Below are positions 47,288 to 58,430 of a stretch of 64,000 nucleotides of DNA, piece after piece; position 1 is the first letter of the stretch; each line of letters begins with the position of its first letter. Under the pieces are notes generated by a model. It saw only the letters and a program-made list of their open reading frames with translations. It had not been told where the DNA came from and did no database searches. Made by a program: the position numbers and the translations under genes. This stretch comes from Euborellia annulipes. Lineage: Eukaryota > Arthropoda > Insecta > Dermaptera > Anisolabididae. The stretch lies in assembly GCA_023213315.1 (NCBI GenBank), contig JAKCPI010015603.1, positions 120,673-184,672 on the forward strand, given 5' to 3'.

Positions 47288-47501
47288 CAGTGAGGGACAA
47301 TATTAGTCCCGCCCATGCGTTTTCTACTTGTGATAATTTCATTGTTTTTAAAATAAAAAAATATTATATATTTTTGGATGGAAACTTTCATGATTCAAAC
47401 CTAGAAAATTTCCGTTAAAGATTTTCATCTTCTTTTATAAAAACAATGAAATAATCACAAGTTGAAAACACATGGGTGGGACTTAATATTGACCCTCACT
47501 G
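47288..47501. mobile_element. CAGTGAGGG MITE, complete copy
   Basis: TA before CAGTGAGGGACAATATTAG; the right end reads TTAATATTGACCCTCACTG followed by CA (a mutated TA). TIRs of about 55 bp include GCGTTTTCTACTTGTGAT. 214 bp, Tc1/mariner type. Confidence 0.9.
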
Positions 47502-48281
47502 CACGTTTAGACGTCGCTCCTGAACCCCTTTAATGTTAAATTATAATTATATTTGAATAAAATAAAAATAATTTTGATAATTTTTTTTTTTAGTAAATTC
47601 AGTATTATAAAAGTTTTGGCACGGGCTGATCTAAACGGGATTTTGTGTTTTTAAAAACTAATAGGAATTAGAGGGTTAAGCAAGGGAGGAGATGCTAACA
47701 GGAGGAAGGAGACCTAAAAAACAAAACATTTGCTTAATACTTGGTCCCTTAATTGACATTTTTAAAAAGGAAAAGTGAATGAAGAGTTTGACTCTTTAAA
47801 TATTTTATATTTAGTTGTTTACTTAATTATTGCTTTTTAAACAAACCATGGTCGAAATTTAGTCAAAACAAACTAATTAAATAAAATCATATTAGCTTAC
47901 CAAGTAATTTTAAATATAATGTATATATACCTATTTATTCAAAGGTGATTAGAATCAAAAGGTTCATTTAAAGTCGAAAAGTAAATATAAAACTTTGTTT
48001 AATCATAGTGAATGTTTCCACTTGTTATATATAAGCCTTCTTCAGTGGTTTAAAATATTATAAAAAATTTAATTGTAACAAAAAATACACCGAAATTTCC
48101 TTGACCCTCCTTTCTACTGAGTATTATAACTCTATGATTCCAATTACCAAAGAAGTCCTAAGTGGACGAAACATTATCTGTGGTCAAATAAAGTTTTATA
48201 CAAACTTTCCGACTTTTAATGAACCTAATCTCCTTTGAATTGAAAGTGTTACTGAGATTCAAATAGTTTCAAAGCCTATAC
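47502..48281. other. AT-rich, Penelope-like trace
   Basis: The minus strand at about 48000-48045 reads CACTGAAGAAGG...GTGGAAACATTC, a decayed CTGANGA...GAAA unit. No genes. Confidence 0.4.
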
Positions 48282-48283
48282 AC

Positions 48284-48385
48284 TGTTAAAAATTTTCAAG
48301 GGATTTTCATAAACTTGAATATCAAGTCTATTATACGATCTGTTTATGAAATTTACATTCGAGTATATGAAAAGTTCATATAACT
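48284..48385. mobile_element. Family B MITE fragment
   Basis: TA followed by CACTGTTAAAAATTTTCAAG, then GGGATTTTCATAAAC; similar to the right end of 9283-9614 in inverse orientation. Confidence 0.55.
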
Positions 48386-48397
48386 TTAAATTACTGA

Positions 48398-48440
48398 AAG
48401 TAAGAGAAAATTGTGTTCGACCAGTCACACCAGATTTTTA
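48398..48440 (+). repeat. Family A terminal fragment
   Basis: AAGTAAGAGAAAATTGTG, then GACCAGTCACACCAGATTTT: half of the terminal hairpin. Confidence 0.65.
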
Positions 48441-49124
48441 TTAGTCAAATATGAGTAATACGGATACTGCGTGCTAAAGGTTTGAGTGTAGACTACCAAA
48501 ATGACACTCAAATACGAATTAAAAATATATATATTTTTATTATTATTTAGAAATCTTTAACTTAAATCTCAGTTGAGAAAAATTGTACAAGTTTCAAAAA
48601 AGTTTTAAATTCCTTTTATAAATCTTATTATAAGTAGTTTAGTGTCATTTTCGGTTTCATGGCTTTTCACACTTAATCTTAGCATCTTGTTTTCGCACTT
48701 TCCTCCTCTCTATTTCTATATTAAAACATGTCTTTTACGACTTTTTGGAATTATAAATATCAAATAAATGAATAAATAAACAGTCTTCGGCTAAGACTTT
48801 AACTTGAGTCTGATTTAAAGTTACTCCAAAAAACGACTTAAGGGAATATTTAAAAGATTCAACTTGACTACTTGAGTTGTTAGAAGTTATACAATAACTA
48901 TCTTAAAAGCAGAGTAACTAGAAACATGTTGGCTCTGCTGCATTATGAAAAGTAAATGAAATAAAATTTTATTATTGTAGAAACTATAGAATTGTTTTTG
49001 GCCATTTAAAAAATAAATTTTTGTTTATTTTATGGAAATTTTAATGTGAATTTGTTAAGGTTCTCTCTTAACCCCTTTAATGAATAAAAAGTTCAAAAAA
49101 TGCACATAACTTTTTCTTAGTCAT
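48441..49124. other. AT-rich, no gene seen
   Basis: No repeat block or coding frame found. Confidence 0.4.
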
Positions 49125-49925
49125 TTTTGGTGTCGATATATATTTAGTTTCCCAGAGCACCTTAGTTCCAAACTTGCGTTTTAAATGTTGACTGTTTGAA
49201 ACAAACTATGGTTATTTTCAAAATTTTTATCTCATATTTAGATATTTTATACACAATAGAGAATTCTAAATAAATACAAAATTTCATAACAATTGGGAAA
49301 AATTTTTTTAAATGTTTAAAAAGTTGGGGCCCTTTTGAATCGAAATTAACATGCAAATTCCCATAGGGATTTAACATTGGCTCTATGGAAGGAAGAGCCG
49401 AAAATGAATTTGAAAAATCTGAAATACATCAGTAAAATGTACTTCAAACAATTTTCACAATAAATTTTACTGATGAAGAGCATCTAAAAAATAGTTAATT
49501 TATATGAATTTTAATCTAAAAAGAAAAAGATTTATATTCTGTTAACATGGCAACCATTTCTATTATCTTTCCTATGAAGTACAAGAGTAAAGTGGCTTCA
49601 AAAGATGATACACATTTTAAAGAGCATGCAAAAAATAAATGATTTATGAATTTCAAACAGAGATTTTGAGAAAATCGAAAAAAAAACTGAAAAAGTGCAT
49701 CAGTAAAGTACTAGTACTTTTTGACCGATTTTGTTCAAAAGCTTATTTTAACTGCCCGGGAGAGTACCTAACTTAAATTTAAAATTTCAACCTCGTTGCT
49801 CATTTTCTTCATGTCTTAAACCATCACACACAGAACAATTTGCGGTACCCACTTTTATGGACTCAGTGGACCTCAAAACATGTATTTCCATCAAAATCTC
49901 AACACATCGAAATCGAATTTTAAAC
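49125..49925 (+). repeat. Family A copy (forward)
   Basis: From TTGGTGTCGATATATATTTA and GCACCTTAGTTCC to CATCAAAATCTCAAC; both terminal hairpins are missing. A minus-strand frame (49162-49377) matches the frames at 19219-19521 and 32953-33273. Confidence 0.8.
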
Positions 49926-50245
49926 GTAAATTAAAAAATAAAATTTGCATTTGTAAGGTAAAAGTAAGATAGTTAAAAAAAATTATTTATTCGTATAAAT
50001 AAATAAGCTATTATTTTATGATGTCGTCTAAATAGAAAATAGCCTATAAATTGTAATGGTTGCCGGCTGTCAGGTTTTCAATAAGGAGTTTCTATTTATT
50101 ATAGTCTTTTGCGGAGATGTAAAGCGTAGTTTATGAGTACCTCTCAATTTAAGTGCAAACAGTCACAATGTTTCCAAATGGAAATTTAATCTTAACTCTT
50201 TTGCTATATATTTCAAAATAATCCATATCTTATTTGATAAAGAAA

Positions 50246-50621
50246 TGTGTTTGATGTAATACTCCATTGTCTGTTGTGTTAACTGATGAATAGTGAATAA
50301 TAAAAAACAACAGAATGTAGAAAATATCTTTAATTTATTCTTTGGGCTATCGATTTCGTCCAAAGGACATCATCAGGCCAGCGTTATTGAAATATATAAT
50401 AGTATATACATGGTTTTTTCGATTTTTTAAAAAGAGTTGAAACAAATCCTTTGTCATTTTAATTAATTATTTTTGATATTTAAAAAATCAAAAAACCATG
50501 TATATACTATTTTATATTTCAATAACGCTGGCCTGATGATGTCCTTTGGACGAAATCGATAGCCCAAAGAATAAATTAAAGATATTTTCTACATTATGTT
50601 GTTTTTTATTATTCAATATTC
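50246..50621. mobile_element. Palindromic hammerhead (Penelope-like) element with 14-bp TSD
   Basis: ATTTGATAAAGAAA is duplicated perfectly at 50232-50245 and 50622-50635. The element has a 41-bp tail on the left only (50246-50286), a 144-bp left arm (50287-50430), a 48-bp spacer and a 144-bp right arm (to 50622, overlapping the TSD by one base), nearly identical when inverted. Each arm carries a hammerhead core, so either strand would transcribe one. No ORF is plausible. It seems to have inserted as a unit. Confidence 0.88.
50530..50565 (+). ncRNA. Hammerhead ribozyme core (mirror copy at 50344-50379, minus)
   Basis: CTGATGA (50533-50539), an extra T, stem II GTCC/GGAC around TTT (50541-50551), GAAA (50552-50555). 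AUCGAU follows, giving the A-U pair of a minimal stem III, then the expected H residue A50561. Stem I pairs GGC (50530-50532) with GCC (50562-50564). Hammerhead motifs with tiny stem III are known from Penelope-like elements. The extra T between CTGATGA and stem II is unusual, so activity is uncertain. Confidence 0.72.
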
Positions 50622-50635
50622 ATTTGATAAAGAAA

Positions 50636-51282
50636 CTTATCGCATAGTATTTATACATAGACTCTTATGTTAAATTTATCAAGACTATTCGAAAGTCAAT
50701 TCTATTTAATCATAAGTGAAGAAACCAACACTAAGTGAATTTTATTTTTTTATTTGTGTGGTCGAATATGTCATAAATCATTCAAAAATATTTCTTCTTA
50801 TTTCACATAAATAGGTTCAAATATTTATACTATTTTCGTGAATTTTGATTCTGATTTAAGACCGCCAATGAATATTAATTAATACTTCATAATTATGCTT
50901 ATTCGAGATTAGCATAATTAATCTCTCTATCTTCAGAGTGCAGACCATAATAAGCAATTAATTAAGTAACCCAATGAATAACCAAAATTATTATTTACTC
51001 ATCATTATTATTATTATCTATCCCAAAGATATAAATTTGAGACCATCTATTAAATTAAATGAAAATCTGTACCCCTATAAAAATATTTTATCTTCTCCCT
51101 TTATTGACTGTAATATCATATTACCAAATAATGAGATGGATTATGAGCTTCTTGTGTGTCGTTTGTGGAGGCAAGTGTGACTTTATGTCGATTTGTTCTC
51201 AATAATATCTTTTATGAAAGGGATTGTTAATATGAACAATGGATTTATATAATAGATAATTTTTTTCTTGTACGTAGCGTAA
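50636..51282. other. AT-rich, no gene seen
   Basis: A 68-codon frame (50974-51180) lacks any motif. Confidence 0.4.
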
Positions 51283-51853
51283 GAAAAAATCTGGTGTGAC
51301 TGTTCGCACAGCACACAACTTTCTCTAACCTTTGGTAATAGAAAGTTGTGTTCTGTGCTTGTCACAGCAGATTTATTTGTGGTATTTAGTTTCCGTCGAT
51401 ATATTAGAATTCAAGATATAACATTTATAAACGTGGGAAATTACTATGGCAACTATCTTTCCTATGAAGTTCATCAGTAAAGTGTGCTTCAAAAGATTTC
51501 AATGACAAAATGAGAATATACATTTTAAAGAGCATCTAAAAAATAATCGATTTTTGAATTTTAATCAAAATCGTTAGAGCGAATTTTAAGAAAATCGAAA
51601 AAAAAGTGAAAAGTACATCAGTAAAGTAATAGTACTTTTTGGCGGATTTTGTTCACAAGCTTCGTGTTATGTCTCAGGGAGGTATTGAACTTAAATATAA
51701 AATTTCAACCTCCTGGCTCTTTTCGTTCTTGAGATATTTTGTCCGCCATGTTGCGAAAACCAATTTTTTGCACTCAAAAAGTGTAATCTCGACATCGAAT
51801 TTTTGACATGAATCCAATACTTTCTCTATATATAGAAAAGAGAAAGTTAAAAG
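51283..51853 (+). repeat. Family A copy (forward), compact and complete
   Basis: The terminal hairpin is especially clear: TCTGGTGTGACTGTTCGCAC...AACTTTC and GAAAGTTGTGTTCTGTGCTT...CAGATTT, about 45-bp arms with a short loop. It ends ATACTTTCTCTATATATAG...AGAGAAAGT. Confidence 0.88.
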
Positions 51854-51966
51854 TTAGTTTATCATGAGTTTCCAATAAAAAATAAAAATTATAATTTCAA
51901 TATTCTTACTTTTTTTTTTAAATTTAAATCTATTTCTTTATCCTCCTTGTACATTTTTTTTTACTT

Positions 51967-52134
51967 TTATTCTTCATTCCTTTCCACTGACCCCTCATCC
52001 ACACTAGTGCCGTTTTCATCATCTTGCACATTTACCTCTTCTCCAGAACTTTCTTCATTAAATTTCTAGACAAAAGTTGATCTCCTTTTCCTAACCCCAA
52101 TAGACTTGTAACTTCCTCTATGTTTTCAGGATTT
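51967..52134 (-). pseudogene. Coding-like relic with acidic C-terminus
   Basis: On the minus strand, after an acceptor-like GTTTTTAG, a frame reads NPENIEEVTSLLGLGKGDQL; a one-base shift later the frame continues with KFNEESSGEEVNVQDDENG and ends EGSVERNEE, stop. The composition is clearly protein-like. NIEEVTSLL followed by an acidic tail resembles the C-termini of pogo/Tigger transposases, and a pogo-type MITE occurs at 38587, but this is inference. An AATAAA word overlaps the stop. It could instead be the last exon of a host gene with a sequence-quality frameshift. Confidence 0.4.
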
Positions 52135-52300
52135 CTAAAAACTTTTATTCAACTTTACTATGATCTGTTTTAACCCCTATAGGTATTAAAATATGTCTGA
52201 TTCATTTAAATATATTCTATTTCACTTTGGTTTTTATTGAATTTTTACTTTTTCTTACTTATATATATATAGAGAGAGAGAGTATTGGATTCAAGTCAAA

Positions 52301-52433
52301 AAATTGGCCCTCGCGCCTTGGTGTAGTGGTTAACAAGGGTGCGGGTCCGCATCCCGACAAAAATTTATTTAAATTGTACGGGGTCTAAGTGGCCTTCGAT
52401 GCCGAAAAAGACAAAATTAAAATTAAAAAAAAT
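52301..52433 (+). mobile_element. tRNA-derived SINE
   Basis: The head CTTGGTGTAGTGGTTAACA is a good A box and D arm, close to tRNA-Glu/Asp type. GCGGGTCCGCATCCC is B-box-like with TTC changed to TCC, and the A-B distance is short, so the anticodon arm is deleted. A short body and an A-rich tail follow. Inserted in family A between GTCAAAAAATT and the A-rich junction. Confidence 0.7.
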
Positions 52434-52864
52434 GTGATGTGATTTTAAAGGAAATACACGTTTTGATGACACCTGAGTTCAAAAAAATAGGTCTCGCAAA
52501 AATGACTTGTCTGTGACCAAAATAAAGTATGAAAGAAATGAGCTACGAGGTTGAAATTTTATATTTAATTTAGGTATCCCAATAAAGAGCGAACATAAGC
52601 TTTTGAACAAAATCAGCCAAAAAGTACTGGTACTTTACTGAGCTACTTTTTGGGATTTTTTCATTTTTCTCAAAATTGGCTGTAAGGATTTTGATTAAAT
52701 TTCATAAATCAATTATTTTTCAAATGCTCTTTAAAATGATTATTCTCGTTTTGCCCTCAAAAGTGTTTGAAGCACACTTTACTTACAAAGTTGGGAAAAT
52801 GTTTGCCAAAATATAAATATTTTTCTGTTTATAAATTTTGCATGTTGAATTCTAATGAACTAAT

Positions 52865-53278
52865 GTCATTAAAATTTCAAAATTTTTTTGCCGAAAATAA
52901 TTATTAATAAATTGAAAATGAAAAGATAAAATAATACAAATGATTTTATTTCGCATTTTTTATTTCCAAATATACAAAATTTCTATGGATATTTCAGCCT
53001 CATCACAGCCATCCCAGCCTAGAAATTTAAAGTTGGAAAACGTAACAAAATAAAATATACCGGCTCATAAGATTTTAGAAATCAAATGAGAGTTGTAGTG
53101 GAGCTGATGTATATTTTGAAAAAAGTTTTATATCTGATAAGCCGAGTAAAATGATTTTATTTTGTGACGTTTTCCAACTTTAAATTCCTTAGTTGAGAAT
53201 GTGGCCGAAATATCCATAGAAATTTTGTATATTTGGAAATAAAAAATGCGAAATTTATCTTTTATTTTCAATTTATAA
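52865..53278. mobile_element. Penelope-like palindrome in family A
   Basis: The arms (52909-53060; 53148-53278) are inverted: TTTTATTTCCAAATATACAA and AGTTGGAAAACGT recur mirrored. The left arm has an extra 18-bp stretch (52925-52947 area). The middle shows CTGTGATGAGGCTGAAATAT on the minus strand, a decayed ribozyme-like core. Its edges sit inside the family A block that normally reads AACTAAATATATC. Confidence 0.65.
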
Positions 53279-53365
53279 ATATACGTCAACCTAAAAAATC
53301 TGGTGTGACAAGCACAGAACACAACTTTCCTATATCGAAGGTAAGAAAAAATTGTGTCACATATC

Positions 53366-54429
53366 ATAAGCATGTTAAAATGATCATGTTCACACACACT
53401 GATATATTTTAAAAAATCGTCATATCATAATCTTGTTTTTTTTATCATCCCCTCCTTGTTGTTGGTGTTAATTTTATATTTATTAAACATTATGTAAGTT
53501 ATTTCGTTACAGGCACATTCTCATAAATAGCTGCTATATTTTATTAAACCACTCTTATAATTCTTCTATCTTTCTTGTTTATGCCCACTTGACTGCTATC
53601 TTTTGCAATATCGAATAAGATTCTCGATCATCAATTTCCTAAAACCCTTCCTTCACTATGCGAGAAAACTCCTGGGACTTTTAAAAGCATCCATTTCAAG
53701 CTGTTTAAAAATGTAACTCAAAACACCTAAATAAAGACACCGAAAATTTACTTTATTTATTTAACCGTTAATGGCTTATTTTATTTAATCTCGTGTTTAG
53801 TATAATTAATCCACTAAATTACTGCGTGTTGATTTAGTTAATATTTAATTAAATAATAATAAATAAAGCTCTTAGAATAATTAACTAAATGACATTATGA
53901 ATCACTGAATATATTTCTCAATTAAACTTCATTTAATATAAAACTTTTAGTCGTTGTTTATTTTATATTATTATGAATAATTGTTAAGATATTAAATCTA
54001 TTTTCAAATTAGCTAGTTTAACAAAATGTTTATTAATATATACATGTACTAAATTCGTTAATGAAAAAATTCGATTTTTCGGGGCGGATTAAAGATTTTG
54101 CATGTAATTTAGAGCATAGAAAGTTGTGGCGGTTGAATTGAAGGGGTATTTGGTTCGTTTGATTCGAAATGCGATTGAAAAGGGAGAAATGAGAGGATTT
54201 TCAAAAAAACTCATCTTTATTGACCAGGTGATGGTGGGATTTGCGAAATCCTAGAAGCCAATGTTTTGCCATTTAATAATTAATTATATGTACAAAAAAA
54301 AAAAATACGACCGCACGACAAAAGTGAAAACTTTAAAGAGATTGTAATCTTTCTATACTAAGAAAACTCAATTCTAAGTAAACATTGTAAAAAATAAATT
54401 CTAAGTAAACTCTGTAAAAAATATATTAA
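53366..54429. other. AT-rich, no gene seen
   Basis: No repeat of this window, no coding frame. Confidence 0.4.
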
Positions 54430-54545
54430 TTTTCAATCGTTTCCTATAAAGAACAAGAGTAAAGTGGTCTTCAGAAGTTTTCAACGGCAAAATGAGAATA
54501 TACATTTTAAAGAGCATCTAAAAAATAGTAGATTTATGAATAAAA
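54430..54545 (+). repeat. Family A fragment
   Basis: AAGAACAAGAGTAAAGTGG, AAAATGAGAATATACATTTT and AGAGCATCTAAAAAATAG. A second piece at 55072-55118 (GAGAAAATCGAAAAAAAG, AGTAAAGTACTAG) continues it. Confidence 0.7.
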
Positions 54546-55071
54546 AAAAAAGTGGTGTGTGTACCTATGTACACGCGTTAGAAGTTATACTTCTTTGGAG
54601 TATGAAAAAAATTTAAAATAATAAAAATGCTGTAATGATCGAAGATAAATATTAAAATCAAACAACAATCAAAAAGGTTTCAAAGATTTTATTAAAGTAA
54701 CAAGTGACTAGTTCTTTTTCTTTCGATATTAGCTCTTTGTTCATGATTCTTTTGGTCTTCGATCCTGATTCTTTCGGTCTTCCATTCGTTCTTTTTATTT
54801 TATTTTCAAACAAAGAGCGCCAGAGAGCGCTGGTGTTCTTTCTATTTTATTTTTTAAACAAAATACATTTTGGTCCCTTTAGATAAAAAATATTATTAAA
54901 TTATTAATTAATAATTTAATTTTTGGATTTGAAAATAACAACACGTTTTGTCAAATATAACTTCATCATAACGTTTTCACAAATTCTTGGGCTATCTTCA
55001 TCATGTCGTTTTCACAAATTCACTCTCATCAATCTCATCAAAACGCGCCAAAAGAAGTATAACTTCAAAAA
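54546..55071. other. Insertion between two family A pieces, with short duplications
   Basis: It separates two consecutive blocks of family A, so it is probably inserted. CTTCATCAT, two bases, CGTTTTCACAAATT occurs twice (about 54961 and 55000). GATTCTTT...GGTCTTC also occurs twice (54742-54780). Confidence 0.4.
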
Positions 55072-55204
55072 ATCGTTTTTTGAGAAAATCGAAAAAAAGT
55101 ACATCAGTAAAGTACTAGATCTGGAAATTTGAGATGCCTCCTCCTGAAGAAGGAAACGGGAGCCCCCTCGTTCCATAAAATTTATCCCTCAGTGTAACCA
55201 CAAC

Positions 55205-55634
55205 TTGTCAGTTCTGATACTAAAGTGCACTTTTGGCACAACTGATTGTAACCAAATATTTGTAAACACCCAAACTGTAATTTACAAAATAAATAATGGT
55301 TTAATGCCATCATACTTGAACAAAAAAGTAAAATTCAATGATTGTAAAAACGAGTTGAGAGACACAAATAAATTAATAGTGAATATATGTAATACAACTA
55401 AGAGACAAAAAACAATTTTTTATAAGGGATTATAATAAATTACCTGCGGAAATAAAAGGGTTAAAAAGTAATTTTAAAAAATTTAGAAGTTTAATTGTAA
55501 CACATGTTAAGGAAAAGAGGAAATTGTAAAAAATTGGAATTAAATTGATTAAAGAGAGGAAGAAAGAAAAAATGTTATTTATGTATTTATATTTTCTTCA
55601 AAATAAACTTATATTATTATTATTATTATTATTA
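55205..55634 (+). pseudogene. LINE (CR1/jockey-like) 3' end: RT C-terminal region and 3'UTR
   Basis: The frame reads VIYKINNGLMPSYLNKK, then RDTNKLIVNICNTT and IFYKGL, stop; a frameshift restores YNKLPAEIKGL followed by FKKFRSLIV and a stop near 55557. The order NGL.PSYL, then charged strand, then W/YN.LP.EIK, then F+.+L is the region after the reverse transcriptase domain of CR1/jockey-type LINEs, which reverse-transcribe their own RNA at the target. The RT and endonuclease domains are missing (5' truncation). About 80 bp of 3'UTR end in a (TTA)n microsatellite, the typical 3' tail of such elements. Frameshift and truncation make it inactive. Confidence 0.78.
55612..55634. repeat. (ATT)n microsatellite, LINE tail
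   Basis: Six to seven TTA units directly after AATAAACTTA. Confidence 0.9.
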
Positions 55635-56784
55635 TATATGGAAGTTATAACAATCTCAAATACAAAATTTCAACCTTCAATGTCTAGCAGTTTTTGAGTT
55701 ATCTGTAAAATTCTATAACCGGGCTTTAGGCCTATAACCAAATAAGGAGATGAGAACTCAAAGTTCTAAATACAAAATTTCATTTTTCTTCAACTAGCGA
55801 AATACATACATACATACATACAATAATATACATCCCCGCACATTAAGATTTTATTAATTGTATAGCCTATATTATACTAGATGAGGTAGGATGAGGAAAA
55901 CTATTTTTTTTTAATCCTCTGATCGAATTGTAGTCTTTCTAATATCCTATGAGAATATTAAATGCATTTATTATCATATAATAAGCCAATCTCCCTGCTT
56001 TTATTTAATAATTGCATAACTTTATGCAAACTCGCAATTTATACAAGATATGATTGAATAATCACATTTTATGCAACCAACCAATAACTAACTCTATTGG
56101 ATATGTTTAATGCAATTTTTTTTTAGGTTTAATTGCGTTTTATAAACACCCCAAAAGTCATCAGTAAAATGATTTGAAATGTAAAATGGCAACTTGGCTC
56201 CTTTTTCTTCGGATTCCATTACCAGATGGAATTTCCTTTGGTTACTTCTCGAGTTGCATTAATGAGATTGCATTTCCATTAAGAACTTGCCCAAATAGTT
56301 TGCATAATTATAAACGATAATTTTGTCGAGCCATATTTTCCTAAGTTAATTATTATATTCCTGAATTTTAATTATTATTCAAGGATAACGTATAAAGAGA
56401 ACTTTTGCTTTTATTTTTTAACTATTTACATAGATATTAATTAATCTTTGAATTACATAAATAAATAAATACATTTTTGCTTTAGAAAAATATTTAACTA
56501 TAAATATAAATACTATAAACTATCAATATAAATATAACTCAATTAATTAAGTAAAACAGAATAATTATAAAAAATTATAATGATAAAAATATTTCCGTAA
56601 AGTTAGATTCAAATTTTCCCGCTATTTTCACTCAATCCCAAGAAGTTGGTCACAATTATCAAAGCAAGTGTTTACATAAAAAACATGTTACAATAAGTTT
56701 CCTGAGTTTGATTTTTACATAGATGTTATAAAATATTATTATTTTCACTCATTCCAAAATTAAACATATACATACATACGTACA
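55635..56784. other. No gene seen
   Basis: The section 56080-56340 has ordinary complexity and several TAATTA/TTGCATAATTA words; regulatory function is possible but unsupported. (CATA)n at 55805-55822 and 56766-56786. Confidence 0.35.
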
Positions 56785-56887
56785 TACCATCAAGAGAAAA
56801 GATATTGGACAATATGGCGGCTACCTCCCATAAGGCTCAAATGCCAGGTAGCCGCCATATTGTCCAATATCTTTTCTCTTGATGGTA
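56785..56887. repeat. Perfect 42-bp inverted repeat, 19-bp loop
   Basis: The left arm 56785-56826 (TACCATCAAGAGAAAAGATA...) and right arm 56846-56887 are exact reverse complements. The loop is CCCATAAGGCTCAAATGCC. The absence of any mismatch contrasts with every other repeat here. It could be a very young mini-MITE, with TA at both ends, or a small-RNA hairpin. Confidence 0.9.
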
Positions 56888-56897
56888 CAACAGATAC

Positions 56898-57010
56898 ACA
56901 TATATATATATATATATACATAAGCAGTCGAAAAGTTGTACAGTATTTATATATTTTTAATAAATATTTAATACAAAAATGTGGTCTATAATTAAAAATT
57001 CTCCTAATAA
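56898..57010. mobile_element. (TA)n and Penelope-like family D fragment
   Basis: (TA)n at 56899-56917, then AAGCAGTCGAAAAGTTGTAC and GTGGTCTATAATTAAAAATT, the family D right arm. Confidence 0.65.
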
Positions 57011-57459
57011 TGACAAGCAAAATCCTAGTTATACTTACTCTACTTTTCCAATATAATAATAAGACATATTACTTTTGTTAATATAAATAAATATCGGCAT
57101 GGTAGAGTGAACTATCGACAAACATCACCAAATTGCTTGTTTTATGTTGGTTGTGTATTTTTGTTGGTTCGTGTTCATTCATGCGCGTGCATTCGGTGTG
57201 AACGCCCCTTAATATCAAACACATTATGGAACAAAATGTTGTCTATATTTTTCTTCTTATACTTTATTTTATGATCAATTCTTTAGGATTATTTTCTTTT
57301 CTATTTCTCTCTATAGAAATGGTAGTTATTTTCTTTTAACTTGCCATAAATTGATGTGGATCATCAAGTATAGTTAAACTTTGTGCTAATTTCTTATTTC
57401 TCATAAATAATAAAAATAAATATATCCTTTAGAATTATTACTCATAGACGTAGGAATGG
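57011..57459. other. No gene seen
   Basis: Nothing recognisable. Confidence 0.4.
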
Positions 57460-57519
57460 GTAGTGATTTGGACGAAATTATGAACAAAAAAGTTAAATAA
57501 AATTTATAAATAGTTTCGA

Positions 57520-58430
57520 GGTGCTGATTTTGAGAGTTTCTAGCGGCCACAATTTTGAAGCTATCGAACTCAAATTTTTTAAATTAAAGCTAATTGAAGC
57601 CCTTTTTTTGATTTTTTGAAATTTTTTTTTTAGATTAATCAAGTTAAATAAAAGATATTTTTAAAAAATTCGGTCTATGTATTAAAGACTATTTTGTTCA
57701 TGATTTTTTTAATAATTGACAGATTTTTATGAATGAATGATTATTGAAAAGCTAAAGAACTATAGAATATCGTAAATATATGTTTTCTTTTGCATTCAGG
57801 GATGGTAAAAATTCTATTAGGGGTGTCCAAATTAAAAAAAAAATGAAAAAAATTAGATTTTTTAAAAATGTTTACTCATGTTTTCAAATAAAATAAAAAT
57901 GCACGTAACGGTCCCTTAGAGGTTAGTTCACTTGAGTCAGAGCAAGTGAATTGTACTTGAAAACGACTGCAGAATAAGCAGGTGTATAGGTATTTATATT
58001 TTTAATTAATAATTAATACAAAATGTGATCTATAATCTCTACTAAATCATCTCCGAATGGGATCCAACTTTATATTTCTATATATTTAAACTATTTCCAT
58101 ATTTTTAATGGGCAATGCATGAAAAAAATCTAGGAAATTCAAAATGAGAGCGACTTTAGGGCACATTTTCTTTTAAAATTTATTTAGATTTGGTAGAAAG
58201 ATATGCGACCGAAACGTCGGCCCTGGTTTGACAATAAAGTGAAATATAAACTAACTGCTATGCTCATTTCTTTCTACCAAATCGAAATATCAACATTCAG
58301 CTATATAACTCCTTAATTAAAATTTAATTTTTTCTATATCTCTAAAACTACAGCTGATGGGAAAAACTGATGGTATTTTTGGAATCAGCGCTAACCTTAT
58401 ATCCAGGATTAGCTCTAAATTTTAATACAG
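57520..58430 (+). repeat. Family F, copy 1, split by Penelope-like pieces
   Basis: AAAGCTAAAGAACTATAGAA, TTTGCATTCA, GGGGTGTCCAAA, AAAATCTAGGAAATTC and TTTTTGGAATCAGCGCTAAC all recur in order at 63540-63865. Inserted pieces: 57905-58045 (family D) and about 58195-58305 (ACCGAAACGTCGG with TTTGGTAGAAA/TTTCTACCAAA arms). Confidence 0.6.
57905..58045 (+). mobile_element. Penelope-like family D fragment
   Basis: GTACTTGAAAACGACTGCAG and AATAAGCAGG, plus upstream TTCACTTGAG and AGCAAGTG shared with 9215-9250; downstream ATGTGATCTATAAT. Confidence 0.65.

Larger units (their letters stand above)
52255..53365 (-). repeat. Family A copy (reverse) interrupted twice
   Basis: Blocks run ATATATATAGAGAGAGAGAG, (SINE), GATGACACCTGAGTTC, AGCTTTTGAACAAAATCAGC, TGCCCTCAAAAGTGTTTG, (palindromic element), AAATCTGGTGTGACAAGCAC. 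Removing the two insertions restores the usual order. Confidence 0.8.

Noticed and set aside
50163..50363. 66-codon minus-strand frame ending in the ribozyme arm
   Set aside because: Starts inside the palindromic element and ends in flanking DNA; not conserved in the mirror arm.
54940..55030. Another hammerhead-type unit (CATCAT...CGTTTTCAC)
   Set aside because: Neither strand gives CTGANGA followed by a stem and GAAA; it is a short local duplication.
55141..55165. CTGAAGAAGGAAACGGGAG as a ribozyme core
   Set aside because: No room for stem II between CTGAAGA and GAAA; probably LINE or flanking sequence.
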